A stretch of DNA of 64,000 nt from Petrolisthes cinctipes. Its lineage: Eukaryota; Arthropoda; Malacostraca; Decapoda; Porcellanidae. The stretch lies in NCBI GenBank assembly GCA_033782935.1, contig JAWQEG010001329.1, positions 1-64,000 on the forward strand, in the 5' to 3' direction. This document shows, piece by piece, positions 11,690 through 24,839 of this stretch. The first letter of the stretch is position 1. Every line of letters starts with the position of its first letter. The position numbers were made by a program, and so were the translations under genes. The notes beneath the pieces were generated by a model that was not told where the DNA came from, searched no databases, and saw nothing but the letters and a program-made list of their open reading frames with translations.

Positions 11690-13170
11690 CTATACTCAAC
11701 AAACACTCTCCCCACTAACCTCACACAAAGAATATATGATGGCATCAACTCAGATAGAACCCTTCACAGAACACTCCTCGTCACACTGGACATCAGCAAA
11801 GCATTCGATGTCATCCCCCGCCACAATCTCATAAACAAAATATTCTACATAAACATGCATAACAATACAAAAAGATGGCTAGCCAGCTTCTTGCATGGGA
11901 GGAAGAGCAGCCCATGTTATATTTGCTGGTCAGTCATCTAACAATAAAAGTTTCACCAACAGTGTCCCCCAATGTTCTGTTCTATCAACCACCCTTTTCA
12001 ATTTGTACATGCATGACCTACCAACACCCCAGGCACCACAAATACACGTAGCCTCCTACGCAGACGACATAACACTCACATGTACAAACAGAAATGCAGA
12101 CACAGCCACTCACATCCTCCAACCCTACCTCAACACACGTTAATGCCTGGTTCACCACAAACAGACTTAAAATAGCACCCACCAAGTCAACTGTCACCCT
12201 TCTCACCAACTGGAACGCAGAACACCGCTACACACCACACCTCACCATAAACAACACACCTATACCACACACACACACCCAAAATACTTGGCATAACATA
12301 CAACACATCTATGACATTCAAACAACATATCACAACCATCAAAAACAAATGCATGCAAAGACTTAAAGCCCTCAGATCACTTGCCAGCACAACATTTGGA
12401 CACAACAAAGAAACCAAAGTGTACAAACAATATATCCGATCAGTGATGGATTAGGCAAGCCCTGCCTGGGTCTCAAACCTCACCGAGACTCTCCTCAACA
12501 CCCTTCAGACCATACAAAATAGAGCCCTAAAGATAATCACAGGCTGCACAGTTACCACACCTACAGACCACTTACACCATGAAACCAAAATCTTCAAGAT
12601 TAAGAATTACCTTGACATGAGAGGCACACAAACACTTGCTGCAGCCTCCAGAACCACACACCACCCACTAAACTACATGGCAAAACACCCAGAGATGCCA
12701 AGGAACATCAAAACAACACCCAGTACACGATACCATACACAAATACTATCATCTCTTACACCCTGAACACCCCAAACTAGTCTCCAGAAACATATCCAAA
12801 CTCACAAATCCATCCAAACACTCAAGAACAACACTCAGCTGCATGCACGACCTCCTGACATCCACTCATCTGAATCCTCCCTTCCCCGTGAGGACAGAGT
12901 CCACCTGGCCAGGCTGCGATGTGGCCACCACCCGGTCCTTCTGACATATCAGAAGCTGGATGGAGCCATTGTAGATACCTGTCCTGGATGCAACACAGCA
13001 CCCTACTCTATTGAACACATTATGGAAGACTGCAACGTACGGTACACAACCACACTCACCAACAACACAACATACATTCTCTAAGGGCACTCTGGGAAAG
13101 CCCGACACAGGCTATGGCCTTCCTCAGGAGCTCGGGGCTGCTCGGCCAGACACCTTGAGGAACTTCAACA
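11690..13170 (+). pseudogene. Decayed jockey-like LINE (RT fragment plus C-terminal region)
   Basis: Translated pieces in changing frames show the palm of a non-LTR reverse transcriptase in order. These are LDISKAFDVIPRHNLI (from about 11785), VPQCSVLSTTLFNLYM, the catalytic YADD box (12057-12068) and NAWFTTNRLKIAPTKSTVTL. A C-terminal stretch with a Cys-x-x-Cys...His pattern (CPGC...IEHIMEDC) follows around 12980-13035. Frameshifts and stops (for example after 12143 and at 12450) show it is dead. It is truncated at the 5' end, with no endonuclease seen, and ends near a CAA-rich tail. Clade by eye is jockey/I-like. Confidence 0.75.
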
Positions 13171-13257
13171 ACAACACTTATGTTAAATATGTATCCAGGT
13201 CAGATGTATACCCAAGAGATGTGACCTATACTGTACAGGTACACAAACAGGACAGAT

Positions 13258-13375
13258 GTATACATGTGTACTGCATAGGTAGGTATACATAGTATAGGTG
13301 TATATTAAGAGATATATACATGTGTACTGGATAGATATACACATAGTATAGGTGTATATTAAGAGATATATACTG
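13258..13375. repeat. 54-bp tandem duplication
   Basis: The phrase agtataggtgtatattaaga occurs at 13291 and 13345, giving two copies of a 54-bp A/T-rich unit. Confidence 0.8.
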
Positions 13376-13564
13376 TACATGTTGTTACAACAACTGCTCA
13401 CTAACCAAACACTTTATCTGACTGCTTCTTACTTTGAATATCCAATAATAGTAAGGTGAACAGGATTAAAGAAAAGGAAGGAAGGTTATACTATACTCAG
13501 GGATTTAAAATGTATACAGAAAGTCTTTAATAAAAATAATTAATTACAAGAGTTATACTAGAGA

Positions 13565-13688
13565 GTTCTGATCCCTCCTGACCATGCCACGAAACAAGCT
13601 CCTTCCATATACTGTATGTGGTGTTTCGTGGCAATATTTGAAGGACTCATATACTTCCAATTTTCTGACTACATCACAGGGTCCCTTA
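13565..13688. mobile_element. Fold-back MITE, family B, copy 2
   Basis: It contains the inner inverted pair ccacgaaac / gtttcgtgg and the family terminus catcacagggtccctta. The left outer arm is degraded, so that boundary is approximate. Confidence 0.5.
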
Positions 13689-13689
13689 A

Positions 13690-14250
13690 TAGTAATACAG
13701 ACCCAGTAGCTTAGTTAGTTGTAACATCAAACACCGTAAAGACAGTAACACAATAATAACAATGACATCCAACCTTAAATCTAAATGTATCCCACGAAAC
13801 CCTAAACTTAAACCTACATTGTAAACCTAAACATATAATTGTAAACACACCCGTAAACCACCTAGAAGACCTAAAAAAATACAATACTCATCTTACAGAA
13901 GTCCAACACAGAATAATTATAATCCACTGACTCAGCTTAGGAGAAGGGAAGTCATTTTACCTGTTGAGAGTAGAATAGAGAGAGTGTCAAGTGGCCCAGA
14001 TGTACCGTCGAATTGTAGGAACCTTTACTACTTTCCAATGTAGAACAGTAAAACCAACAGCAGATCCTCAGATAACACGAGGGTCACGAAGCAGCAAAAC
14101 CAACAACAACAGCATGCCATCTATCGGTAAGCAGCACATTGAAGACCAGACAGGTTTTCTTCAATAACAAGTTAGTGTGTGTCGAGATCTCTTCGTAGAT
14201 TTCGCAACAATGTGTACTGGATAGGTATACAGAGAAAGGAAAGAACGTAC
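13690..14250. other. Intergenic, no feature recognised
   Basis: The sequence is A/C-rich and unique. I see no domain or structured RNA. Confidence 0.5.
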
Positions 14251-14254
14251 ACAG

Positions 14255-15008
14255 AACACAAGGTAGGTAGGAAGGTAGGTAAGTAAGTAGGGATGAGGTA
14301 GGTAGGTAAGTAGGGATGATGGAGGCACGTAGGTAAGTAGGGATGATGGAGGCACGTAGGTAGGTAGGTAGGTAGGAGTTAGGTAGTTAGGTGGAGGTAT
14401 GATAGAGGAGTGGTAATGCTTGTGTAGGTAGGTAGGTAGGTATGATAGAGGAATGGTAATGCTTGTGGAAGTAGGTAAGTTGGTAGGTAGGTATGATAGA
14501 GGGGTGGCAATACTTGTGTAAGTAGGTAGGTTGGTAGGTAGGTATGATAGAGGAGTGGTAATGCTTGTGTAAGTAGGTAGGTAGGTAGGTAAGTAGGTAG
14601 GAAGGTAAGATAGAGAAGTGGCAATGCTTGTGTAGCTAGGTAGGTAGGTAGGTAGGTAGGTAGGATAGAGGGGTGGCAATGCTTGTGTAGGTAGGTAGGT
14701 AGGTAGGTAGGATAGAGGGGTGGCAATGCTTGTGTAGGTAGGTAGGTAGGTAGGTAGGTAGGATAGAGGGGTGGCAATGCTTGTGTAGGTAGGTAGGTAG
14801 GTAGGTAGGATAGAGGGGTGGCAATGCTTGTGTAGGTAGGTAGGTAGGTAGGATAGAGGGGTGGCAATGCTTGTGTAGGTAGGTAGGTAGGTAGGTAGGA
14901 TAGAGGGGTGGCAATGCTTGTGTAGGTAGGTAGGTAGGTAGGTAGGATAGAGGGGTGGCAATGCTTGTGTAGGTAGGTAGGTAGGATAGAGGGGTGGCAA
15001 TGCTTGTG
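14255..15008. repeat. Composite TAGG minisatellite
   Basis: A constant block of about 23 bp (gatagaggggtggcaatgct and following bases) alternates with a variable (TAGG)n tract. Unit length varies from about 39 to 55 bp, set by the number of TAGG units. Copies towards the right end are nearly identical; those on the left (14255-14620) have diverged. Pro-Thr-Tyr-Leu ORFs on the - strand are artefacts. Confidence 0.95.
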
Positions 15009-15094
15009 TTTTCGTCGAGTACTGAGAAGTGAATATATTAAAGAGAGATGTAACCACTTGAACCTTCTACCTTATACCCTTCTTGTTTCACTAC

Positions 15095-15482
15095 ACACCT
15101 GTCCTGTATACACCTGTCCTATATACACCTGTCTTTTACACACCTGTCCTACATACACCTGTCCTACATACACCTGTCCTATATACACCTGTCCTGTATA
15201 CACCTGTCCTGTATACACCTGTCCTGTATACACCTGTCTTTTACACACCTGTCCTGTATACACCTGTCCTGTATACACCTGTCCTGTATACACCTGTCCT
15301 ATATACACCTGTCCTGTATACACCTGTCCTGTATACACCTGTCCTATATACACCTGTCCTGTATACACCTGTCCTATATACACCTGTCATACATACACCT
15401 GTCCTGTATACATCTGTCCTGTATACACCTGTCCTGTATACACCTGTCCTGTATACATCTGTCCTGTATACACCTGTCCTTT
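15095..15482. repeat. 15-bp minisatellite, about 25 copies
   Basis: The unit is tatacacctgtcctg with g/a and t/c variants. As 15 is a multiple of three, open frames persist on both strands. Direct repeats without unique spacers exclude a CRISPR array. Confidence 0.95.
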
Positions 15483-15768
15483 TCTCATTACACCAACAAT
15501 AGCTATGTAGTATGTCAATAAGGTCATCGTATCTCAGTATTGTACTACACCATCGTAAACACCATGCATCAATGTTCTTGAATGTGGACCCACGTTGTTT
15601 CATGTGTCGGTAACTGTACATAACATAGTACTTAGAATTAGACTGTACATAACATTACTTAGAATTAGACTGTACATAACATTAGACTGTACATAACATT
15701 ACTTAGAATTAGACTGATGGTTAACTTGTTCTAGCTCCTCCTTATTGTAATTATTGTTGTCTGTTAAT
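15483..15768. other. Short spacer, possible half MITE
   Basis: It is unique sequence apart from tgtttcatgtgtcggtaact at 15596-15616. That resembles the right end of the TA-flanked element at 4122-4256, but no left partner was found. The motif tagactgtacataacatta is repeated locally. Confidence 0.35.
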
Positions 15769-15940
15769 CAAGGGGTCCCGTGATGTAGTCAGAAAATTGA
15801 AGGTTTTAGAGAATCCTTCAAATATTATCACCAAACATCACCTATATTATTATTATTATGGAAGGAGCGTACGTGTTTCGTGGCATAGACAGGAGTAATC
15901 AGAAAACCTCCAATTCTCATACACGATCATAGGGTCCTTA
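15769..15940. mobile_element. Fold-back MITE, family B, copy 3
   Basis: The left end (aaggggtcccgtgatgtagt, then cagaaaattgaaggttt) is mirrored on the right by aaacctccaatt, tacacgatca and agggtcctta. The inner part carries gtgtttcgtggcatag, as in other copies. It is about 172 bp and non-coding. Confidence 0.6.
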
Positions 15941-18900
15941 AATAATTCTAGAGATAATAATTATATCCCTAAAATACAATTAATCGAGTTTCCTTATAAT
16001 TACAGAGATAATAATTACATACTTTGCCAAAATACAATCCATCTTGTTTCCTTATAATTCCAGAGATAATAATTATATTCCTAATACACAAATCATCTCG
16101 TTTCCACAAAGTTATATTCCTTGCCAAACACAATGAACAATATTATTTTTCCCCTCTCAAGATTAGTGATACAGTACCGTACCATACCGTCCAACCCTAT
16201 GAACTATTAATGGGGAAGGCAGTTTGTTATATTACCCTATTTAGGATTACGGTAATAGAGAGATAGATACAGCATACTGATAGACAGACAGATAACTAAC
16301 TATATTTGATTTCCAGGAAAGATCTACATGATGGTGGAGAGTTAGAGCCACATCGAACAGTTTAATTCATTAATGGGGTCATAATATTAACAGTGTTGGT
16401 GCACCTTGGCACCTTAATTCCTCCAATGTATGTATGTATGTATGTATGTATGCCAGGAAACAGCTAGAACCATACAGATGAGAACAAATATAATGGTGTG
16501 TTTCCTTCCTGTTTTGTCACTTGGAAACGTTTGGAGGAATCCAGATTTACAAATAACTTAATTTAGAAAGGTCCAGAGTGAATGTGGACTAGAATGTTTC
16601 AGGACATTTAGCGTGAACTGTACATGAACACACTTTTACAATGTTTTGGTTGTGTGACAAGTGATGTAGTGTATTGTACAGTCACGGTCAAATAAATGTC
16701 CTGCAGCGGGCAAATGAAAGACGTGTTTAAAACCAGTGCTTGTCTATTTAGAAACATGTAGTATGTAGTATTTTTCAAGGTAGGTGTGCACTTATGGATA
16801 TAAAGTTTGCTCTTCGTCTTACCTTCCGGAAACTCGTAGCTGTATGTAGTGATAATATACACATACAAACATACAGACACTAATTTGAAGTTACGAGCTG
16901 CCTGGTGTGTCTGCTATATTCAAGTATGCATATATATGTGTGTGTGTAAGTGTAACTGGGTGTATCTTTAGATTTTAAGGCATATTTGTTATCAGAACAT
17001 ATAGACAGATTAACTTGAGAATGTTTCCACTGACTAGGTTAGGTGTAGAGAAAACTCGCTCCACTTCTTGCCAAGGTGAATCATACAGGAATCGTAAATG
17101 TATGTCAGCGTTAAGTACAATGAAAACTAACTTAAATTGGGGCTTTAATTTAGCACTGGTTTCTAAAATATATACAGAAACCCTGAAAATAGTGAAGGCA
17201 TAACTGTTTACCTGGAAAAAGAAAGTGATTAGATAGTAAACTGGTAGATGCATAATTTATGTAAATACCACCTTAACACGCGGTCATAACTAATTGTGTG
17301 TTGTCGCACGTTTTGAGATAATTAAGTACCTTCCAAATCCTTCGAAATGTTCATAATGAGGAGGTAAATGGTTGAGAGGTGGAAACTATATATTCTAGCT
17401 TTAAGTTACAAACCGAGCGACAAAACAAACCCCAGACGCGACCTACACTAGCCAACCTGCTGCCAAGGCGACCCTAGTCCACCCCCGCTCACCAACACAC
17501 CTCACCCACACCCTTAAGGAAGTAAAATATTTAAAGAACATTTTCAGTCTCCAACTTTCTTGGACATACACTACATTTCATATTATAATATATTTCATTT
17601 GGATGTAACAATATACATAAATATATCCATGGAATTCTGAACGTGGTAAAAAGTAGTTAGCCAAAGGCACAAAAATGAAATATGGTGAAAAGGAACGAAT
17701 ATCAATGGATAAGTGAGGAAATGATGTTGGGAGGAAGCACATTTCTCCTCCGTATCGATTCCCTCTATGGCGCATTGGTGCTACCAATAAGTGCGCAATC
17801 TTGAAATTATTTCCATTGTAGATATTGGTTTTTATATACCGGTATTACAGCTGTGATATCTAAAATAAAATGGTTACTGATTACTCAGTTTATATAAAAG
17901 AAAAAACCTAAATGCTCATTAGAATTTTGTTAAGAAATTAAAGAACCAGCGAGTGTTGGAACCCGTTGCCAAACTGTGTTTTGTCAGCACTGCCAACTTA
18001 GTAGAAAATCTACCAGAAGTAGCATATTTTTGCTGTATTAACCTAGTGTTCTCAACAGGCAGGCAGGCTCTGGTCTTTAATAAATGTAGCCCACTGAATG
18101 CATATGAATTTTAACTCTAATTGCAGTTGAGAGTTAATGAGAGCATATCCTGCTGACACGTTGGTAGCATTTTCTCCACACATTCAAAAGGACTCTTTAC
18201 ACTTAATTCATTCCATGCAAACTTTCTAAGGAAGGGTAGGCTAGAGTCATCACTGCCCTAGCTGTTCTCTAGACGGGAGGGCACTTATATATACATTACA
18301 ATTCCAAAGAACTCTAATATATAGGCCTACTGCTGCTCCGTACTTGCATCTTACATAAGTATATGTCGAACTGTTTTCAGTTAATAATTCAGAGCTAGAC
18401 ATTTCAAGAGGTTGTTAATTATTACTTCATAACATTAGGTAGGCCTATATATGTAAAATTTACCACAACGTTGTAAGGCTACTCGATTTTCCTTCATAAC
18501 CTCGCTTAATTAGAACCTAATATGTAACGCTGAGTATATATTATTGGTGATTACTGCTCCTTCACAGCCAAATAGAAACAAAAAGGCAGCAGTTGTAAAG
18601 TTGACTGACATTTCTCGAACTAATCTAATTGAAATATTGTCCCAGCTGGCAGGACTTTTCTTTGTTCATACATTATCTGGCATGCTTCTGGTCGACCCCT
18701 ATAAATTAAGTTATATCACTATTACAAACAAACAAAATACAATACTCTTAGAATAGAATCCGATTGAGGATAACATTTACTACAAAGGTAGGCTACCCAC
18801 CATTTCTACTACTGCTCACACAGGGCTATAATGGATGTCAGCCCACTGCTTATGCTTGTTTGATGTACTGCTGTTGGGTAATATATTTTTTACAGTATTA

Positions 18901-19970
18901 CACTAGTACTGTATTCCCAGCAATCCATTAAGTGCAGTTGATTAAATTATCTTTATCTCCTTCCGAAAGAGGAACCTAAAAGAGAATTCTACCCTTCCAG
19001 CCAAAGAATCCGTCATTTGGCAATAGAATCATTATCACCCACTGCTGATATTAAACTCAGAGTCAGTATCCATTGCTGAACTCAGCCCCGGCAGAATTGA
19101 GGTTATAAAAGCCATAGTTATGGTAGCTTAAACTTTTCTTGCTAAAGTTAGCATCTTTTGGTGTGATGAATGTGGCAACTATGCCTAGAGGTAGTGAGTA
19201 GCAGTGGCACTGGCACTGGCAGTCAATAACAAGCTGCCAGAGCGAGTAGGCGGATGTTATGAGGATGTACTCTGGCTCATGACCGTAGAACAGTGACACT
19301 TGTGTAGAACTGTGTAGTAGTTGTTGTGTATGTTGTGTGTGTAGCCATTGAAGTGTCCTCTTTAATGTTATTTCTGTAGAACAAGAACATTCCTAAATTA
19401 ATGTTTATAAAGATACCAGCGTGAATTATTTTGTTGCTTATCCATAGAAATTACACCAGTAGTGTCTGAGAACATTATAATTTCATGCTTTGTAAACCCT
19501 CCTAAGTAATTAAAACTTCCTAACAAAAAATTATAAAAACAAATCCTCCGTAGTAGTGGTAGCTTATAAATGTGTTTTGTGAATTAAGGGTAGTGCCTCG
19601 CCTGCCACTACCACCACTACTACCATCATCACCACCACTATACCTTGTAAACTATATAGTGCCTCGCCTGCCACTACTACTACCACCATCACCACTGCCT
19701 GCCACCATCACTATCACCACCACTGCCACCTTTACTCTCACCACACCATAAAAGTAGTAACTAGTGCCTTGTGGAAGGTTGGTGCCAGTGTATTAATGAT
19801 TGTTCCTTGTAAATAATGTAGTAGGTTAGTGTCTCGTCTCCCACTACTACTACCACCAGGCACCAGCCACTATATAACTACCTCAACTACCACTAGTCCA
19901 CTACCTCTACCAGCCACTAATTACCTCAACCACCACTACCACCAGCCACTAACTACCTCACCTCAGCCGT
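15941..19970. other. AT-rich intergenic DNA, no gene recognised
   Basis: Only short ORFs of 60-92 codons occur, with no recognisable domain. A small (ATGT)n tract lies at 16432-16452. A possible further fold-back element lies around 16370-16545, with tcctccaatg and ggaggaatcc facing each other. Near 19600-19990 there are loose CCA/CTA triplets (tgcctcgcctgccactac occurs twice). Confidence 0.55.
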
Positions 19971-19974
19971 TTTA

Positions 19975-20095
19975 GTTGTTGTTGTTGTTGTAGTTCCCCA
20001 GACTGTCTGGCCGAGCAGTCCCGAGTCTGGTTGACCGAAGCCGTGCAGATGCTCGGACCCCCAAATGGGAGTCAGGGTGATAGTGAGATCTGTTT
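19975..20095 (-). repeat. LINE/SINE 3' tail with (CAA)n, antisense
   Basis: Read on the - strand, a GC-rich segment (ctcgggactgctcggccaga) ends in a short unique stretch and a CAACAACAA tail. It resembles the 3' end of the LINE at 11690-13170 (ctcggggctgctcggccaga, then an aacttcaacaac tail). It is therefore probably a 5'-truncated copy or a SINE sharing that tail. Confidence 0.55.
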
Positions 20096-20099
20096 GTTT

Positions 20100-23000
20100 T
20101 AGTAGTTGTCTTTAGTGTTGTATTATGCCACTTTACTACAACTACCAACGTAATAGTGCTCTAGTTGCTGTGTGGTTGTGTGTAGTGCTCTAGTTAATGT
20201 CTGTGTGTGTGTGTGTGTAAAAAATAAAGGAATTGTCTGTCTGTTTGTCTGTCTACCATAACTAACTTTACCTAACCTACACAACACGTACACCATTACT
20301 GATATAATGGTGCTTGGACACTGCTTTTACTTAACCAATCATACTGTACACTATACCTACACATATACACGACACACACACTGCTTCACCCCCAAAGTTA
20401 CTGACATTCCTTCCTGTCTGTGTGTGTGTGAGTCTGTCTGTCTGAGGGGTAACTGGTCTGCGTTGAATTGCCAATGAAATGATGGGATTATTTTGGATAG
20501 GCTAGCTGGATGGTATGGTATGGGTTGTAGTTATTATTCTGTTAGGTTTAAGGTACTGAAAATAATATAGGCTAAGTTAGGTTATTTGTTGACCTGGTTG
20601 AGTCACTTGAGTGAGTAGGAGTTAGTAGGGTTAGGTACTTTGATTCATACTGCATACAATATTAAGAAATTTCCACAGTACATTAGCAATGCCATTTTGG
20701 ATAATTTGTAGTTGTTGCTATTGTGGTAATTGCCTGGGTGACCGAAACCGGTCCCAGGAACTTGCGCCCCCTTGGTGGGGCTATTGCTGTTTTGTAGCAG
20801 TGTTGCCAGATCCGGCTAGGTCCCAGTATTTTGCCCCGGTCTGGTCCTGGTACTTTACCATGTTTAGTTTGCCCAGGTTAGGTCCCGGTTGTTTGCCCAG
20901 GTTAGTTCCCGGTAGTCTGCTGCGGTCTAGGTTAGCTTAGGTAAGGTCAGGCTAATTTCAAAATGCCCCATTTGAATATGCCCTATCTTGGAAATGGGGC
21001 ATTTCCAAAGAAAATGCCATAGAAGAAAAGTGTCTTAGAATGGTATGAATTAGTGGGTAAAGAGGATAAACACATTATAATAGGAAACGGCAATAGAATA
21101 GATAATTACCGGGCGGGGTGATTTTGTGGCGGTTAGGCCCCCATAGATTCAGTCTTTGGTAGCCCTGGGGGGTGGTCCCAAGACATAGAAGCCGCCACTC
21201 CAGGACCTAATTTGTAGTGTGTTTGTAGAGTTAGACTACATTGTTGAATCTATATTAATCATCCTTTGACTACACCAGAGATACTGACAAGAACCTGCTT
21301 GAAGGTTAGGTGGGTTAGGTAAGGTTAGGTATGTATCTTCTGGGTCAGTATCAATAGGTGTATTTTACCATGACCTTCTGGGTAAAATTATGTTCCCGAG
21401 TGAAGCGAGTCTTCTAAATTTTCAGACATTTTTCTAGGCTCTGAATTTGGAAAGGTTTTTGACCTGGTGGTCAACCTCAGTTCTTGTGCCCCAGATTTTG
21501 GAAAATGTCCGAACATAACTCCTAGATCATACCAGATATCATCACCAAACTTTCAGAGAAGTTTCCTACAGTATTGGGGAAGGTTTTAAACCAATTTAGA
21601 ACTATCTTAGTGGTTAAATGGAAAGTATTCCTGTATAAAGTGACTTTAATCATCAGTGATGACTTTCAACTCTGCTCGGCCTTCCAAAGTCTTCAGCTTT
21701 GGACACCTAATTTTTTTTTCTGATTTTTAAAATCATATTATGACTGATTTTATAGTAAGATTTTCAATATCCTGTGGTGGCAAATTGTAAAAAACAATCT
21801 TAAGAGGTACTCTAGGCTATAGGCTATACAGTACTGCACTGTTAATATAAGCTTGTTGGCCAGGTTTCAAAGAATAGGCTATTTGGTTAGCCTAAGTTTT
21901 TGAAAGATGATCATTGCTCTGATACTACAGTAGTTGGATGGAGGCAATGTGTTTTGGGTGACAGACCACCTAGAAACCACTAAAGGCTAAGGCTAACTTT
22001 TACTTTACTTACCTTATCTAAAATTTCACACAAACATTAAAAAACATTAACAAGTGCAATTGTTCAGCCCAAATGACCAAGGCAGTTAAATTGAAAAATT
22101 TGACATCGGCCTACAAATTTCTGTAAGCTACAGTATTTGTAACAGAATATGTTTTTCTACTTAGGAAATATTTGGTAATTACTGAGAACAAGACTGTTCA
22201 CTTACATCACTTGGTTAGGGTCACACAAAGAATGTATTACAAAATTTATTACTGTGTCATAGAATTATTCAATGCTAACCTTATTTCACGTAATTTAATT
22301 AGGAAATGTGCAGACTACCGGGAACTAATGTCTATCCAAATTGTCAATTTGGTACTTGATAATAGTGAGAAATTTGACATCTGTGACTTCTTAGATGTAT
22401 AAATAATTTCTATGATGTGTTGTTTTTCTCTACATCGGATATGGCAGAAATAGTTGATTTGCGGTAGCTATAACCTAGTAAGATAGGTAAGGTTGTGGGC
22501 ATATGACAGCAGGCTCAGAGAGTAATTTAAATTTTAAAGGACCTTAGGTCAGATTTTGCCTGAAAGGACACCAGTTTTAGTTAATACAGTATAGGTTAGA
22601 TTAGTTTTATTAGGCTTATTTGATATTTGGGAGGGTTGGCCATGGTTCTGTCACCTTAGCCTATAAGTTTCTACATGTGTTATTAACCTATTCCGGGATT
22701 AACCACATAAATTATGGGAAAATCTGACATTAATCTGCAAGATGTCCTACACATATTTATTAGTGTTTCCAGAAGATTTAATGTACACTAAGTATTTTCA
22801 AAGGTCCTGCAACCTCGATTCTGCTAGATAGAGGTCTGGTTAGAATAGACTTGGTAACACTAAATGAATGTAGCCATGGAATCCATAGACTCAATGTGTG
22901 GTGTGGCTCCAGTCTAGTGATTTTGTCATTAGCAAAGTACAGTATAGTGAAAGGTTTAGTGGTGTTTTTGATATAGGCTATGGTAGTGTACAATTTAGGG

Positions 23001-23140
23001 AACTATTTTTTTCGTATGCGTTTTTAAGTGTAATTTACGAAATATTTGGTTCCTGTGCTTGAAGATAAGTTACTTATCTGGTACTTACTGGACCACCTAA
23101 TGGGCCTAATGTAAGGGAAACTGAGAGTGATCATGCAGGG
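20100..23140. other. Intergenic with two GC-richer islets
   Basis: There is a short (GT)n near 20200-20218. A GC-richer islet at 20730-20945 repeats a phrase like gcccaggttaggtcccggt. A second at 21111-21215 holds an imperfect inverted pair (gtggcgg / ccgccac). The rest is AT-rich. A short ORF at 22172-22402 shows no known domain. No gene is called. Confidence 0.5.
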
Positions 23141-23144
23141 AGGC

Positions 23145-23245
23145 AATTTTAGAAGAGCAAAAACTACTGTAGAGACTTTTCTGGTGTGGGCACCTCATTG
23201 AGGGAGTTCCCAGAGGGAGCGGATTATTGAAGCTATAGATGGATC
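23145..23245 (+). repeat. LINE 3'-end fragment (same family as 37.3-38.5 kb)
   Basis: It contains ggagttcccagagggagcg followed by gaagctatagatgg. This matches ggagttcccagagggaacga...gagctatagatagata at the 3' end of the LINE copy at 37297-38541. Only the extreme tail is present, as expected of strong 5' truncation. Confidence 0.6.
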
Positions 23246-24720
23246 TAGAAACAGGGGGGGATTAGGCCAACCAGGCTCTTTAAACTCACACTGTTTTATA
23301 ATGAACTACTGTAGCAGATCATTGGCTGCTTTGTTGGCCATAAAAATAAATAGCGCTTGGTCCTCTTGGTTCTCTTTCTGTGTAACCTCTCTGATGAGCT
23401 TGGGCATTTGAGACCCCACTGTGTAAGGAAGAATGAATATAGTTAGTAGCTTGTCTGGTACAACAGGCTCTAAAAATTTTTGTATATAGTATCTTCTCTG
23501 ACCTTGGAGGCTGGTGCCAGCTATCCTACTCCCATTTTCATGCCCAGCCCCCTTGGTTCAACCATTTTGCTGTGCAGAGATGGACAGAAAGAAAGACACA
23601 AGTGCTTCATACTGTATTATACTATTGATACATTGATGGGTCTGAGGTAGTCTTGGGAACTGAAAGAATGGAACAGTTGGGGAAACTCAGGAACAGTACC
23701 AGTACTATCTCTGGGAAGTGTGAGAACATTGAAATTTGAAACCCATTGTCAAGAGATGCAAGATCTGAGGTGCTTATCAGTGGCCTTATAAATCTACCGG
23801 TATTGGATAAACTGTGAAAGCATGATATACAGACTTGTAGTTAGGAAAGTAATGAAGAACAAACTGAAAACTTGAAAAAAAAAGACTTCTCCATTCAGGA
23901 TATAATAACATTGTACTCTATGTCTGAAATGTTTGGAGTTTCTGTGCAACGTATGGCAAATCAGAATACTGTACGTTGTATATGAATGCTTTAACTAATC
24001 TATGATGAAGCTCATTATATATTGCTGGAGTGTATATGAAGTAATTTTAACTGTGCATATCTTCCCATAGTGCCTGTGCAGAGGTGGTTCCAGAGAGAGT
24101 GAGTGAGGAGGTGGAGAGTAAAACTGGCAGCCCAACTAGTAATAATACCATGGCCCTAGAACTGAAGAGCTAGCTGTCTGGCCCTCAGCAGCTTTATAGA
24201 AAACACCCAATGCCAGTTCTCCTTTATCCATACCCGACACAGTCAAGCTTGGGATAATCACGGAATATATTTTAGAGGCAGTGAATTAACCCATTGAGTG
24301 TCGATATTACCTCAAGTTAAATAAATTTATTTTGAGTTGTGTCCTAGTTATAGAGAGTCAAGAAAACCCACTACATACTGAGATATGAGTGGCAGTGTTT
24401 GTTCCTTGTCTGATTAAGATTCCTTGGTGTTTATAATAGTAGACAGCAAAAAGACATCACTACCAAAAGAGTACAATCGCTTGCAAAATAAAACAGCACT
24501 ACTTTTTAAAGAGTTAATAAAAAAAACTTTTAACTTTTGGTTTGTCAGCATTTGTGTCTCAAGGGAACACAGTAATCTAGAACAGCCAAAATAAGAGAAA
24601 AATTGCTTTTATGGTGAAGAAAATTATATTAAAGTTAAAATAGGCCCCACAGTAGGAAACAAGTGAAACTGCCACTCAAAGGGGTAAGTGGAGCCCTGAA
24701 ACAGTCTTGTTCAAGTGACC
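23246..24720. other. Upstream region of NTAQ1
   Basis: AT-rich DNA with no recognised TATA box or initiator that I could defend. The 5' UTR and transcription start are not defined by the sequence. An in-frame TGA at 24697-24699 closes the frame ahead of the NTAQ1 start codon. Confidence 0.4.
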
Positions 24721-24839
24721 ATGGCAGCTCAGACACAAACACCTTCGGCTAATGACAGTCCTTCAAAACGTACTGTTCCTAAGACTGTCAAGACCATAGT
24801 TCCCAACTTAGAGGAGTGCACCTATACACAGTTTTACTG
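24721..24839 (+). CDS. NTAQ1: NTAQ1 coding exon 1
   Basis: It encodes a Ser/Thr/Lys-rich, poorly conserved N-terminus followed by EECTYTQFY. It ends two bases into the codon for catalytic Cys40, at donor ttttactg|gtaagt. The intron that follows is only 152 bp. Confidence 0.93.

Noticed and set aside
15095..15482. Regular direct repeats resembling a CRISPR array
   Set aside because: Repeats are contiguous 15-bp units without unique spacers, and the context is animal nuclear DNA. It is a minisatellite.
20730..20945. GC-richer islet as a promoter of NTAQ1
   Set aside because: It is about 4 kb upstream, consists partly of short internal repeats, and has no recognisable core promoter element.
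15941..24720. tRNA or other structured RNA genes
   Set aside because: I looked for A/B-box pairs and cloverleaf arms and found none that hold up by eye.
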